From assembly GCA_041398005.1 (NCBI GenBank), contig JAWKVP010000007.1, positions 62,001-126,000 of the forward strand: DNA of 64,000 nt. Reading direction: 5' to 3'. The notes under the pieces are model-generated. The model saw nothing but the letters and a program-made list of their open reading frames with translations. It was not told the origin of the DNA and ran no database searches. Positions 25,806 to 33,922 of the stretch are shown here, piece by piece. Each line of letters begins with the position of its first letter. The stretch's first letter is position 1. A program made the translations under genes and the position numbers. The stretch is from JAGREO01 sp020446285 (GTDB lineage: Bacteria > Pseudomonadota > Alphaproteobacteria > Geminicoccales > Geminicoccaceae).

Positions 25806-26789
25806 TCAGTGCCGTCGTTCCTTCATGATAGCGGCGTTGATCTGGGCGCCGAAGATGAAGATGATGGCCGAAATGTAAAAGAAGAAGAGTGTGAAGATCA
25901 CGCCACCGAGGCTGCCGTAGAGAATGCTGTAGCGCCCGAAACTGCGCAGGTAGATGGAGTAGGCCGCCGTCGCCACAACCCAGAGTGACACGGAGATGAG
26001 GGCACCCGGCAGCACGTCCCTGAAGGCGAGCACGGTATTGGTGAGCGAGAGATAGAGGCCGATGGTGAAGATCAGCAACAGTCCGACACCGATGACATAG
26101 CGTACCGCCGTGTAGAGATTGCGGTCGAAGAGATCCCGTTCGGCAAGCCAGGCAAAGATGTCGCGGGCGACCGGCAGGCCGACGAGGGCCACCATCGCCG
26201 CGAGGATCACCGCCGCGTAGATCACCGTCAGCGCCATGCTCTTGAGCCGGTTCGCCCAGAAGGCGGGCGGATCCTTGACACCGAAGGCGAGATTGAGCGC
26301 GTGTCGCAGGCTCTCGAGTCCGGAGGAGGAGAACCAGACGGAGAGCGCGATCGAGATCGTCAGGAGCGTGCCATGCGGGCCGCCGCGAAGTTCGGTGACG
26401 ACGGGTCTGAGCACGCCTTCCACCTCCCGCGGCAGGATGTCGAGCGCGATCTCGATCGCATCGGCGGCCGCACCGCCCCATCCCATGAAACCGGCGAAGG
26501 CGAGAAGGAAGATCATGAAGGGAAACATCGCGAACAACGCGGTGAAGGCGATGTAGCCCGCGAGCACGAATCCCTCGTCGCTGATGAAATGGTCGATGGC
26601 CGGCCAGAGCACGCGGCGCATCCATGACAGATCCGGACGCGGCAGCCGCCGGGTGCGGACGGCGCTGGTGGGTGCTTCGAGATCGTTGGTGGCGAAAGGC
26701 TCGATCGGCGTCAGCCGCGCCCTGTTGGCCCGTCGGCCACGCTGCCTGCCGTTTCGGGACAGCGCCCCGATATCGTGAACGAATGCCAT
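25806..26789 (-). CDS. YihY/BrkB family membrane protein
   Basis: A 327-residue membrane protein with an N-terminal polar stretch of about 60 residues and six hydrophobic helices. Family motifs include DEGFVLAGYIAFTALFAMFPF in its core GYIAFTALFAMFPF, GPHGTLLTI and SLYGSLGGVIFTLFFFY near the end. Once named ribonuclease BN by mistake, the family is now regarded as transporter-like with unknown substrate. I start it at the ATG at 26789 (MAFVHDIG) because a TTG at 26816 has no better ribosome-binding site. Confidence 0.85.
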   Translation of the reverse strand: MAFVHDIGALSRNGRQRGRRANRARLTPIEPFATNDLEAPTSAVRTRRLPRPDLSWMRRVLWPAIDHFISDEGFVLAGYIAFTALFAMFPFMIFLLAFAGFMGWGGAAADAIEIALDILPREVEGVLRPVVTELRGGPHGTLLTISIALSVWFSSSGLESLRHALNLAFGVKDPPAFWANRLKSMALTVIYAAVILAAMVALVGLPVARDIFAWLAERDLFDRNLYTAVRYVIGVGLLLIFTIGLYLSLTNTVLAFRDVLPGALISVSLWVVATAAYSIYLRSFGRYSILYGSLGGVIFTLFFFYISAIIFIFGAQINAAIMKERRH

Positions 26790-26975
26790 GAAAGGGCTCG
26801 CCCGGGTCGTTCGCAAGAATTGGAGCAGGCGCCTTTTTTCGCCACTGTTCAGGCTCTTACATCAGAAGAGACCGGTCCGCAATCACGACGGGGACCGGCC
26901 CGTTCCAGCCGGACATGCGCGCCTCCGAGAACAGATCCCGGCGAGAGCCCCCACGCCACGAACCGGGAGCCGGAC

Positions 26976-27017
26976 GAACTTGCCCCGGTGAAGCGGCTGC
27001 CTCACCGGGGCAAGTTC
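26976..27017 (-). terminator. Strong hairpin downstream of carD
   Basis: Sixteen bases (GAACTTGCCCCGGTGA) pair perfectly with 27002-27017 around a ten-base loop. It starts about 50 bases after the carD stop. There is no clear U-run, but the stem is the strongest in this part of the window and probably terminates carD. Confidence 0.7.
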
Positions 27018-27065
27018 CATTCCGCGTACCGGCCGGATCATCGTGCCGGCGGTCGATGGATGCAA

Positions 27066-27569
27066 TCAGGCGGCGGCGGCCAGAAGCACCTTTTCGAGCT
27101 TCTTCGTCGCCTCGGTCTCGTCGACCCGCTCGATGGCCGCGACCTCGCGGGCCAGACGCTCCAGCGCCGCGCGGTACATCTGCCGCTCGCTGTAGGACTG
27201 GTCCGTATCATCGGCGCGGTGGAGTTCGCGAACGACCTCGGCGATGGACACCGGATCGCCCGAATTGATCTTCGCCTCATATTCCTGCGCGCGACGGCTC
27301 CACATGATGTTGCGGCGGGGCCGCGTGCGGATCTTGAGCGCATCCATGGCCGACTGGATCTTTTCGCGGCTGCTCAGCTTGCGCATCCCGGACTTGTGCA
27401 CCTTGTCGGTGGGAACGCGGAGAATGAGTTTCTCGTTTTCGAAGGAAACGACATACATTTCGAGATCGATGCCAGCGATCAGCTGTTTCTCGATGCCGAT
27501 AATCCGACCGACGCCGTGGCTCGGATAGACGATGTAATCGCCAGCGGCATAGGCGAGATCCTTAGCCAT
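27066..27569 (-). CDS. carD: CarD/CdnL-family transcription regulator
   Basis: A 167-residue RNA polymerase-binding regulator. The N-terminal RNAP-interacting Tudor-like domain contains GDYIVYPSHGVGRI, and the helical C-terminal domain has RRNIMWSRRAQEYEAKI with the conserved Trp that stabilises the open promoter complex. CarD proteins help rRNA and housekeeping promoters in alphaproteobacteria. An ATG at 27569 and a TTG at 27572 share an AGGAGA box; either may be used. The gene stands alone with a hairpin after it. Confidence 0.93.
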   Translation of the reverse strand: MAKDLAYAAGDYIVYPSHGVGRIIGIEKQLIAGIDLEMYVVSFENEKLILRVPTDKVHKSGMRKLSSREKIQSAMDALKIRTRPRRNIMWSRRAQEYEAKINSGDPVSIAEVVRELHRADDTDQSYSERQMYRAALERLAREVAAIERVDETEATKKLEKVLLAAAA

Positions 27570-27873
27570 CAAGCATTTCTCCTAACGCAGGTACCTTCGG
27601 CCATCGGGACGGATCGTCGAAATCGAACGCAAGACAACACCGCACTCATGGGCCAGAAAGCCCAAAAGAGCGTTTATTTCGTCGCAATGTCCGATATGGC
27701 TTAAGGCGGAGTTGTGACCCTCACGAACTTAGTGTCTGAAGGCTAGCACAAATTTCGCCTGTATTCCAGCACCTTCTTCTCGCACTGCAACAACCGGCAC
27801 GGATTGTCAATCGCGCAAGCCCGCTCTGCGGACCGTCCGCCGGCATGCCGCAGTTTGCCCACGGCAGAGGCGA
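27570..27873. other. Intergenic region upstream of carD
   Basis: This 304-base interval lies between fdxA and carD on the same strand and should carry the fdxA terminator and the carD promoter. A TTGACA box occurs on the minus strand near 27806-27811, but no convincing -10 box sits at the right distance. No small gene is supported. Confidence 0.4.
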
Positions 27874-28215
27874 TCAGTCCTGGCTGGCGGGCTTGTTGCT
27901 GAAGAATTTCTCGTATTTTCCGGGCACGTCGCGGAACTCGTCCGAATCCGCCGGCGGCTCGCCCTTGCGGGTGATGTTCGGCCATGGACCTGTGGAATAT
28001 TCACGGTTCACTTCCAGCCACTTTTCCGCCTCGCCCTCGGTATCGGGCAGAATGGCCTCGATCGGGCATTCGGGCTCGCAGACACCGCAGTCGATACATT
28101 CATCCGGATTGATGACGAGCATGTTCTCGCCCTCGTAGAAACAGTCGACGGGGCAGACCTCGACACAGTCCATGAACTTGCACCTGATACATGCTTCCGT
28201 GACGACGTAGGTCAT
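27874..28215 (-). CDS. fdxA: 7Fe ferredoxin FdxA
   Basis: A 113-residue ferredoxin with [3Fe-4S] and [4Fe-4S] clusters. The N-terminal motif has C9, C17 and C21 (CIRCKFMDCVEVCP) and the second has C40, C43, C46 and C50 (CIDCGVCEPECP), followed by the long C-terminal extension of the FdxA subgroup (WLEVNREYSTGPWPNIT). It is a low-potential electron carrier. In many alphaproteobacteria it lies next to carD, as here. Confidence 0.95.
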   Translation of the reverse strand: MTYVVTEACIRCKFMDCVEVCPVDCFYEGENMLVINPDECIDCGVCEPECPIEAILPDTEGEAEKWLEVNREYSTGPWPNITRKGEPPADSDEFRDVPGKYEKFFSNKPASQD

Positions 28216-28308
28216 TGTTCCTCCGGGAATCTGAGCTGTTCACGGCGACACCGATAAAACAATTCGCGGACATCCGCCAGCCAATCGGCGGCATGACGGA
28301 ACGCCCTG

Positions 28309-30129
28309 TCAGCCGCGGCGTCCGAACAGCTTCTCGATATCGTCCTTGTGCATCTCGATATAGGTCGGACGGCCATGGTTGCATTGTCCCGAATGCGGCG
28401 TTGCCTCCATTTGCCGCAACAATGCGTTCATTTCGTCGATGGTCAGCCGGCGGCCGGAACGGACGCTGCCGTGACAGGCCATGGTGGACAGCACCCGGTC
28501 GATGGCGTCCGAGAGGATGTCGGTGCCGGAGATCCCGTCGAGTTCGCAGGCGAGATCGGCGACGATGCGCCTGACGAGACTGTCCCGCAGAAGGGCCGGC
28601 ACCTCGCGCACGACCACGGCATCGCTGCCGAACGCATCGACCACCAGACCGAGTTCCGCGAGCGCGGCCGCATGGTCGAGCAGCCGGCGGCATTCCTCCT
28701 CCTCGAGCTCGATCACCTCGGGAATGAGAAGCGCCTGACGGGCGATGCTGCCATCGCGGCGCTGCTGCTTGAGCTTCTCGTAGACGATACGCTCATGCGC
28801 CGCATGCTGGTCGACGATGACGATGCCGTCGGCGGTCTGGGCGACGATGTAGTTCTCGTGCAGCTGCGCGCGGGCGGCGCCGAGGGGATGGAGGGTGACG
28901 CCTTCGCCCGCCGGCTCGTCGGATCCGCGCGCGCTCGGCGCGCCTGTGTCCAGTCCGGGTGCCAGAAAGTCGCGGGCGGCCTCGCTCAGCCCGGATGCGA
29001 CGGGTGCGGCGGAGAAGGAGTGACTTGTTGCCGCCGCTCCCTGGAACGGCAGGCCGCGTGACGGTGATCCTGGCAGGGTGGAGGGGCGAAAATGCCCGAG
29101 TGCGCCGTCGGCGACGGTGGTCGAGGTGCGGTGTCCCTGTTCGGCAAGCGCGCGCTTGATCGCACCGACGATGAGGCCGCGCACGATGGCCGGCTCGCGG
29201 AAGCGGACCTCGGCCTTGGCGGGATGGACATTGACGTCCACCTCGTCGCGCGGAAGTTCGAGGAAGAGTGCCGCCACCGGCTGCCGGTCATGGAACAGGA
29301 GATCACTGTAGGCACCTCTGAGCGCGCCCTTGAGAAGCTTGTCCTGCACCGGCCGGCCATTGACACAGAGATACTGGTGGCGGGTATCCCGGCGGGCGAG
29401 GGTGGGCAGTCCCACCAGCCCCCAAAGACGGACGGACTCCCGTTCGGCATCGAGTTCGATCGTGTTCTCGCCGGCATCGCGGCCGAGCAGCCGTGCCGCC
29501 CGGTCGAGCGGCCGGCCGGCGGCGGAATCGAGGCGCAGCGCGTCGCGCCCGTCGATCCGCAGGCTGAAGGCGACGGAAGGTGCCGCCATGGCCAGTCTTC
29601 GAACGATCTCGGTGACCAGTTCGCTTTCGCGTCTTTCGCTCTTGAGAAACTTGCGCCTGGCCGGGACGTTGTAGAAAAGATCGTGAATCTCGATGCGGGT
29701 TCCGGGCCGTCCCGGCGCCGGCTCCACGGGCGCGATTTCGCCCGCATGGCAGGAAATGGCGAAGGCGGTATCGCCGTCGCCGGTGCGGCTGGTGATGCGC
29801 ATGCGGCTCACCGAACCGATCGAGGGCAGCGCCTCGCCGCGAAAGCCCAGCGTGCGGATGTCGATCAGCCGGTGATCGTCGAGCTTCGATGTCGCGTGAC
29901 GTTCGAGTGCCACCGGCAGCATCTCCGCCGTCATGCCGACGCCGTCATCCTCCACCGCAACCAGTGCCGTGCCGCCCTTCTCGACCACGATCGAGATCCG
30001 CGACGCACCGGCGTCGATGGCATTCTCCACCAGTTCCTTGACCACGGATGCCGGCCGTTCGACCACCTCTCCGGCGGCGATCCGGTTGACGATGGCTTCC
30101 GGCAGCCGGCGGATGACGGGTGCTGACAT
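28309..30129 (-). CDS. mutL: DNA mismatch repair protein MutL
   Basis: A 606-residue mismatch repair ATPase. The GHKL domain shows ELVENAIDAG, DDGVGM and LGFRGEALPSI. A Pro/Ser/Ala-rich linker at about 350-420 leads to the dimerisation domain, which carries DQHA-x2-E-x4-E at 440-451 and the C-terminal ACH and CNHGRP motifs. These mark an endonuclease-type MutL, as expected in bacteria without MutH. It starts 12 bases after the M16 gene, in a minus-strand run that begins at ileS or ribF. Confidence 0.96.
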   Translation of the reverse strand: MSAPVIRRLPEAIVNRIAAGEVVERPASVVKELVENAIDAGASRISIVVEKGGTALVAVEDDGVGMTAEMLPVALERHATSKLDDHRLIDIRTLGFRGEALPSIGSVSRMRITSRTGDGDTAFAISCHAGEIAPVEPAPGRPGTRIEIHDLFYNVPARRKFLKSERRESELVTEIVRRLAMAAPSVAFSLRIDGRDALRLDSAAGRPLDRAARLLGRDAGENTIELDAERESVRLWGLVGLPTLARRDTRHQYLCVNGRPVQDKLLKGALRGAYSDLLFHDRQPVAALFLELPRDEVDVNVHPAKAEVRFREPAIVRGLIVGAIKRALAEQGHRTSTTVADGALGHFRPSTLPGSPSRGLPFQGAAATSHSFSAAPVASGLSEAARDFLAPGLDTGAPSARGSDEPAGEGVTLHPLGAARAQLHENYIVAQTADGIVIVDQHAAHERIVYEKLKQQRRDGSIARQALLIPEVIELEEEECRRLLDHAAALAELGLVVDAFGSDAVVVREVPALLRDSLVRRIVADLACELDGISGTDILSDAIDRVLSTMACHGSVRSGRRLTIDEMNALLRQMEATPHSGQCNHGRPTYIEMHKDDIEKLFGRRG

Positions 30130-30141
30130 GCTCCTGCGGGA

Positions 30142-31473
30142 TCAGCCGTCCGTGCCTGCCGGCGAACCGACGATGGTCACCAGCATGTCCTCGGCGAAGA
30201 GCCGTCTGGCGGCTCTCTGGATATCGTCCATCGTGACCGCCTCGATATAGCCGTTGCGGCGTTCGAGATAGTCGATGCCGAGATCGTAGATCTGCATGCC
30301 GACGAGCGTGCGCGAGATCTGGTCGTTGCTGGTCAGGCGCAGCGGGAACGAGCCGGTGAGATAGGTCTTGGCATCGGCGATGTCATTCTCGTCGAGTTCG
30401 CCATTCTTCATCCGCTCGACCTGTTCACGGATCAGCCGGATCGATTCCATCACCTGATCGTTGCGTGTCGCCACACCGCCCATCCACAGCGGCGAAAGAT
30501 CGGTGTCATAGAGGTAGGAATAGACGGAATAGGCGAGGCCGCGCTTTTCCCTGACCTCCTCGGTCAGCCATGAACTGAAGCCGCCGCCGCCGAGAATGTA
30601 GTTGGCGACATAGGCCGGATAGTAATCCTCGTCATTGCGACCGATACCGGCATGACCGAAAACCACGACGCTTTGCGGGATGTCGAGCTGCACGATGACG
30701 GTTTCGCCGCCGCCCTTCGGCCCGACCGGTTCGAGATCGACGCCGGCAGCCGTTTCGGGCAACGCGCCGAAGGCATGATCGAGCGCCGCACCGAGCTCTT
30801 CGGGGGTGATGTCGCCGGCAACACCGATGGTGAGGTTCGAGCGCGCGAAGCGGTTGGCGACGAGCGTCTCGAGATCGGCCCTTGCGATCGCGGCGATGGT
30901 TTCCATCGTTCCGCGCGTCGCCTTGGCGTAGGCATGGCCGTCGAAGGCGATCTCGAACCATTTGCGCGCGCCGAGATAGTCGGGATCGGTTTCGCGACGG
31001 GTGAGGTCGGTGATGATCTGCTGGCGGATCCTCTCCACCGGCTCCTCGTCGAAACGCGGTTCGCTGATCGCGAGGCGCAGCAGTTCGAAGGCATGATCGC
31101 GGGTCTCGCTCAGGGTCTTGAGCGAGCCGGAAATGGAATCGCGGTCGGCGTCGAAGGACAGGCGGATGGCATTGTCCTCGAGTTCGGCGCGGAAGGCCTG
31201 ACTGTCGAAGGGCCCCGCCCCCTCGTCGATCAGCCCGGCGACCATGTAGGACAGACCCTCCTTGCCGTCGGGATCCGCCGCCGATCCGCCGGTGAACTGG
31301 AAGGACATGGAGAGAAAGGGAATGGACGGTTCGCGAACGAGATAGGCGCGGATTCCGCCGGGCGAAACCACCTCCTCGACATGCGTGGATGCCGAAACGG
31401 TCGTCGCGCAAACTATGGTCAATGCAACGGCCCCCAGAACTGCGGAAAGGGAAAACGAACGAAGGGTGATCAT
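30142..31473 (-). CDS. M16 peptidase-family protein, non-catalytic subunit
   Basis: A 443-residue periplasmic protein with a signal peptide (SFSLSAVLGAVALTIVCATTVSAS). It has the M16 two-lobe fold but lacks the zinc motif HxxEH; the corresponding region reads GKEGLSYMVAGLIDEGAG. The C-terminal lobe keeps YILGGGGFSSWLTEEVREKRGLAYS in part (REKRGLAYSV), the R/Y region that binds substrate. It overlaps the stop of the active M16 gene by one base. As with mitochondrial processing peptidase, an inactive partner pairs with an active one; heterodimer formation is inferred. Confidence 0.9.
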   Translation of the reverse strand: MITLRSFSLSAVLGAVALTIVCATTVSASTHVEEVVSPGGIRAYLVREPSIPFLSMSFQFTGGSAADPDGKEGLSYMVAGLIDEGAGPFDSQAFRAELEDNAIRLSFDADRDSISGSLKTLSETRDHAFELLRLAISEPRFDEEPVERIRQQIITDLTRRETDPDYLGARKWFEIAFDGHAYAKATRGTMETIAAIARADLETLVANRFARSNLTIGVAGDITPEELGAALDHAFGALPETAAGVDLEPVGPKGGGETVIVQLDIPQSVVVFGHAGIGRNDEDYYPAYVANYILGGGGFSSWLTEEVREKRGLAYSVYSYLYDTDLSPLWMGGVATRNDQVMESIRLIREQVERMKNGELDENDIADAKTYLTGSFPLRLTSNDQISRTLVGMQIYDLGIDYLERRNGYIEAVTMDDIQRAARRLFAEDMLVTIVGSPAGTDG

Positions 31474-32852
31474 CAGCCGGCGGCTCCGGACCCGGCTTCT
31501 CCGGGACCGGTTTCGGCGGTCTCGGAAGGCAGGAGCTTGCCGGTAACCGACCGCCTGCGGTCGAGCACCAGCCTTGCCACTTTCTCGACCTCCTCTGCCG
31601 TGACCGCCTCGATGCGCCCGGGCCATGCCTCGACATCCTCGACCGTCTGTCCGGTGGTCAGCGCCGTGCCGAAGATACGGGCGGCACCGCTCAGGGAATC
31701 GCGCGCATAGACCGCCTCGGCGAGCATCCGCTTCTTGACGCGCGCCACTTCCTCCTCGCTCACGCCATCGGTGAGCAGTCGGCCGATCTCCCCGTCCACC
31801 GCCATTTCGAGATCGTCCAGCGACACGCCGGGGCGCGGGCTCGCATAGATCCTGAATGTCGTCGGATCGAGGGATGTCCCCCGGTAATAACCGCCGATCC
31901 CGGCGGCGAGGCCCTTCTCGACCACCAGCGCACGATAGAGGCGGCTGGTTCCGCCCGTACCGAACAGTTCGGCCAGCACCTCGAGCGCATAGGGTTGCCA
32001 GCGATCCCCGGCGGACAGGTTCGGTGCCAGATAGGAGCGGACGAAGCTCGGTTGCCGCACCCGTTCATCGCGCATCTCGATACGGCGTTCGGCAAGCTGC
32101 GGCGGTTCGCCCACCCGCTGCCGCTGCGGGATCTCGCGCGACGGGATCTGGCCATAGGTGCGCTCGGCCATCGGCGCCAGCTCGGCGGCGGTGATGTCGC
32201 CGGCGACGACGAGGATGGCGTTGTTCGGCGCATACCATGTGCGGTAGAACGCGATTGCATCCTCGCGGGTGTAGCTTTCCATCTCCTGCATCCAGCCGAT
32301 CACCGGCAGCCGGTAGGGATGGTTGAGGAACTGGGCGGCATTGAGCTGTTCGCCGAGAAGGGCGGAAGGCTCGTTGTCGACCCTGGAGCGCCGCTCCTCG
32401 ATCACCACGTCGCGCTCGGGCAGGACCGCTTCCTCGGTGAGCTGGAGATTGACCATGCGGTCGGCCTCCATGCCCATGACCAGCTCCAGCCGGTCGCGGG
32501 CGATCATCTGGTAATAGGCGGTGAAATCGTAGGAGGTGACGGCATTGTCATTGCCGCCATTGCGGGCGACGATCTTCGAGAACTCGCCTTGCGGAATCGT
32601 CTCGGTCGCCTTGAACATCAGATGTTCGAGAAAGTGCGGCAGGCCGGACTTGCCCGAAGGGCTGTCGGCGGTGCCGACGCGGTACCAGACCCAGTGGGCG
32701 ACGACCGGTGCCCGGTGATTGGGGATCACCACCACCTGCATGCCGTTTTCGAGCGTGAAGGATTCGGGGTTGAAGATGCTCGACGCGGCCGGGCCGCCAC
32801 TCGCCAGCGTCAGGCCCGCCGCCATGATCCATGCTCCCGCTTTCACGTTCAT
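31473..32852 (-). CDS. M16 zinc metallopeptidase, catalytic subunit
   Basis: A 459-residue periplasmic peptidase. The inverted zinc motif is H73-F-L-E76-H77, with the third ligand near E152-E153 in VVIEERRSR. An N-terminal signal (AWIMAAGLTLASGGPAASS) exports it. Together with the following inactive M16 gene it should form a heterodimeric chamber that degrades or trims peptides in the periplasm. It overlaps the DUF3035 lipoprotein gene by four bases (ATGA), so the block lspA-lipoprotein-M16-M16-mutL is likely one transcript. Confidence 0.93.
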   Translation of the reverse strand: MNVKAGAWIMAAGLTLASGGPAASSIFNPESFTLENGMQVVVIPNHRAPVVAHWVWYRVGTADSPSGKSGLPHFLEHLMFKATETIPQGEFSKIVARNGGNDNAVTSYDFTAYYQMIARDRLELVMGMEADRMVNLQLTEEAVLPERDVVIEERRSRVDNEPSALLGEQLNAAQFLNHPYRLPVIGWMQEMESYTREDAIAFYRTWYAPNNAILVVAGDITAAELAPMAERTYGQIPSREIPQRQRVGEPPQLAERRIEMRDERVRQPSFVRSYLAPNLSAGDRWQPYALEVLAELFGTGGTSRLYRALVVEKGLAAGIGGYYRGTSLDPTTFRIYASPRPGVSLDDLEMAVDGEIGRLLTDGVSEEEVARVKKRMLAEAVYARDSLSGAARIFGTALTTGQTVEDVEAWPGRIEAVTAEEVEKVARLVLDRRRSVTGKLLPSETAETGPGEAGSGAAG

Positions 32853-33418
32853 CCACCTCCGGGGTTGGTGACGGTCTCGCTCGAGACGCGCCTCGTGGTG
32901 ACACGCCCCGCGGCATCCTCGCCGCGAAGGCGCGCGGATTCGGCATCCGGGTCGATCACCGCATCGGTATAGGTCATGTTCTCGCGCTGCCAGTCGAGTA
33001 TGAACAGGAACTGGCTGTCGTCGATCTGCGTGAGTTCGGTATTCTCGGCGAGCAGCTTGCGACGGATTTCGGGATCCGCCTCGACGCCGGTCTGCTCGAG
33101 CAGCGCCTGTTCGCCACTGCTCGCCGATGCCGAGCCGCCGGCACTGCCGGTCACGATCTCGCGGGCATCCTGCGCTGTCGTGCGCTGCACGGTTCCCTCC
33201 GCCGTTCCCGGCGGCCGCAGATTGTAGTCCGGCGGCACGACGAGCGGTGCCCGGCGGACGACCTGAAACTCGTCGGGCACGCGCTGCGTGGCCCCGAGCT
33301 TTTCCTGCACCGTGCCCGAACAGGCCGAAAGCAGCAGCAGAAGGGCGCCTGCGGCCGCACCCGTCCGCAAGCGGCGGGTCGCCATTTTCCCGGCCCCTGC
33401 GGGCGATCGATCAGTCAT
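32849..33418 (-). CDS. DUF3035 lipoprotein
   Basis: A 189-residue lipoprotein with lipobox LLSAC near residue 33 if the ATG at 33418 is used. That ATG overlaps the end of lspA by eight bases and has AGGAT upstream; a second ATG at 33385 gives a more typical 22-residue signal peptide (MATRRLRTG) and is an alternative. The body has VPDEFQVVRRAPLVVPPDYNLRPP in two parts (VPDEFQVV, PPDYNLRPP), the conserved hallmark of DUF3035 proteins. It may be a cell-envelope partner of the M16 peptidases; function unknown. Confidence 0.85.
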   Translation of the reverse strand: MTDRSPAGAGKMATRRLRTGAAAGALLLLLSACSGTVQEKLGATQRVPDEFQVVRRAPLVVPPDYNLRPPGTAEGTVQRTTAQDAREIVTGSAGGSASASSGEQALLEQTGVEADPEIRRKLLAENTELTQIDDSQFLFILDWQRENMTYTDAVIDPDAESARLRGEDAAGRVTTRRVSSETVTNPGGG

Positions 33419-33911
33419 GAGCAGCATCCTGTTTGACCTGTTTTTCATCTGGCGTCTCTTCGGAAAAAAACAAGCCATCCATCAATAGTAGAATAGCCCC
33501 GACAACGATAGCGCAGTCCGCGATATTGAAGGCGGGCCAATGATAGCCCTTCGCATGGAAGTCGAGAAAGTCGACGACTGCGCCATATCTCACCCGGTCG
33601 ATCACATTGCCGACAGCACCGGCGAGAATCAGTGTGATGCAGACCCTTGGAAGGTTGCGTCTTTCGCGAAGGAACCAGACCGACAGGCCGATACCGACGG
33701 CGAGCGCCACCGCAACCAGCGCCCAGCGGCCGAGATCGCCGCTGCCGCTGAACATGCCGAAACTGACACCGGTGTTCCATACCAGCACGAGATTGAAGAA
33801 GGAGGTGATCTCGATCACACCGCGCCCCGACAATCCGTCGAGTGCGAGCGCCTTGGTCAGCTGGTCGGCGGCGAGGAGAAGGAGCCCCGCGAGAAGGAAG
33901 GCAAGGCGCAT
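33411..33911 (-). CDS. lspA: Lipoprotein signal peptidase (signal peptidase II)
   Basis: A 166-residue membrane peptidase with four helices that removes the signal peptide of lipidated prolipoproteins. The catalytic aspartates are D114 in AVVDFLDFH and D132 in FNIADCAIV; GNVIDRVRYG is also conserved. It starts at the ATG at 33911, 11 bases after ileS, and ends inside the next lipoprotein gene. The ileS-lspA order is widespread in proteobacteria. Confidence 0.96.
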   Translation of the reverse strand: MRLAFLLAGLLLLAADQLTKALALDGLSGRGVIEITSFFNLVLVWNTGVSFGMFSGSGDLGRWALVAVALAVGIGLSVWFLRERRNLPRVCITLILAGAVGNVIDRVRYGAVVDFLDFHAKGYHWPAFNIADCAIVVGAILLLMDGLFFSEETPDEKQVKQDAAHD

Positions 33912-33922
33912 CCGGCCGGTCC

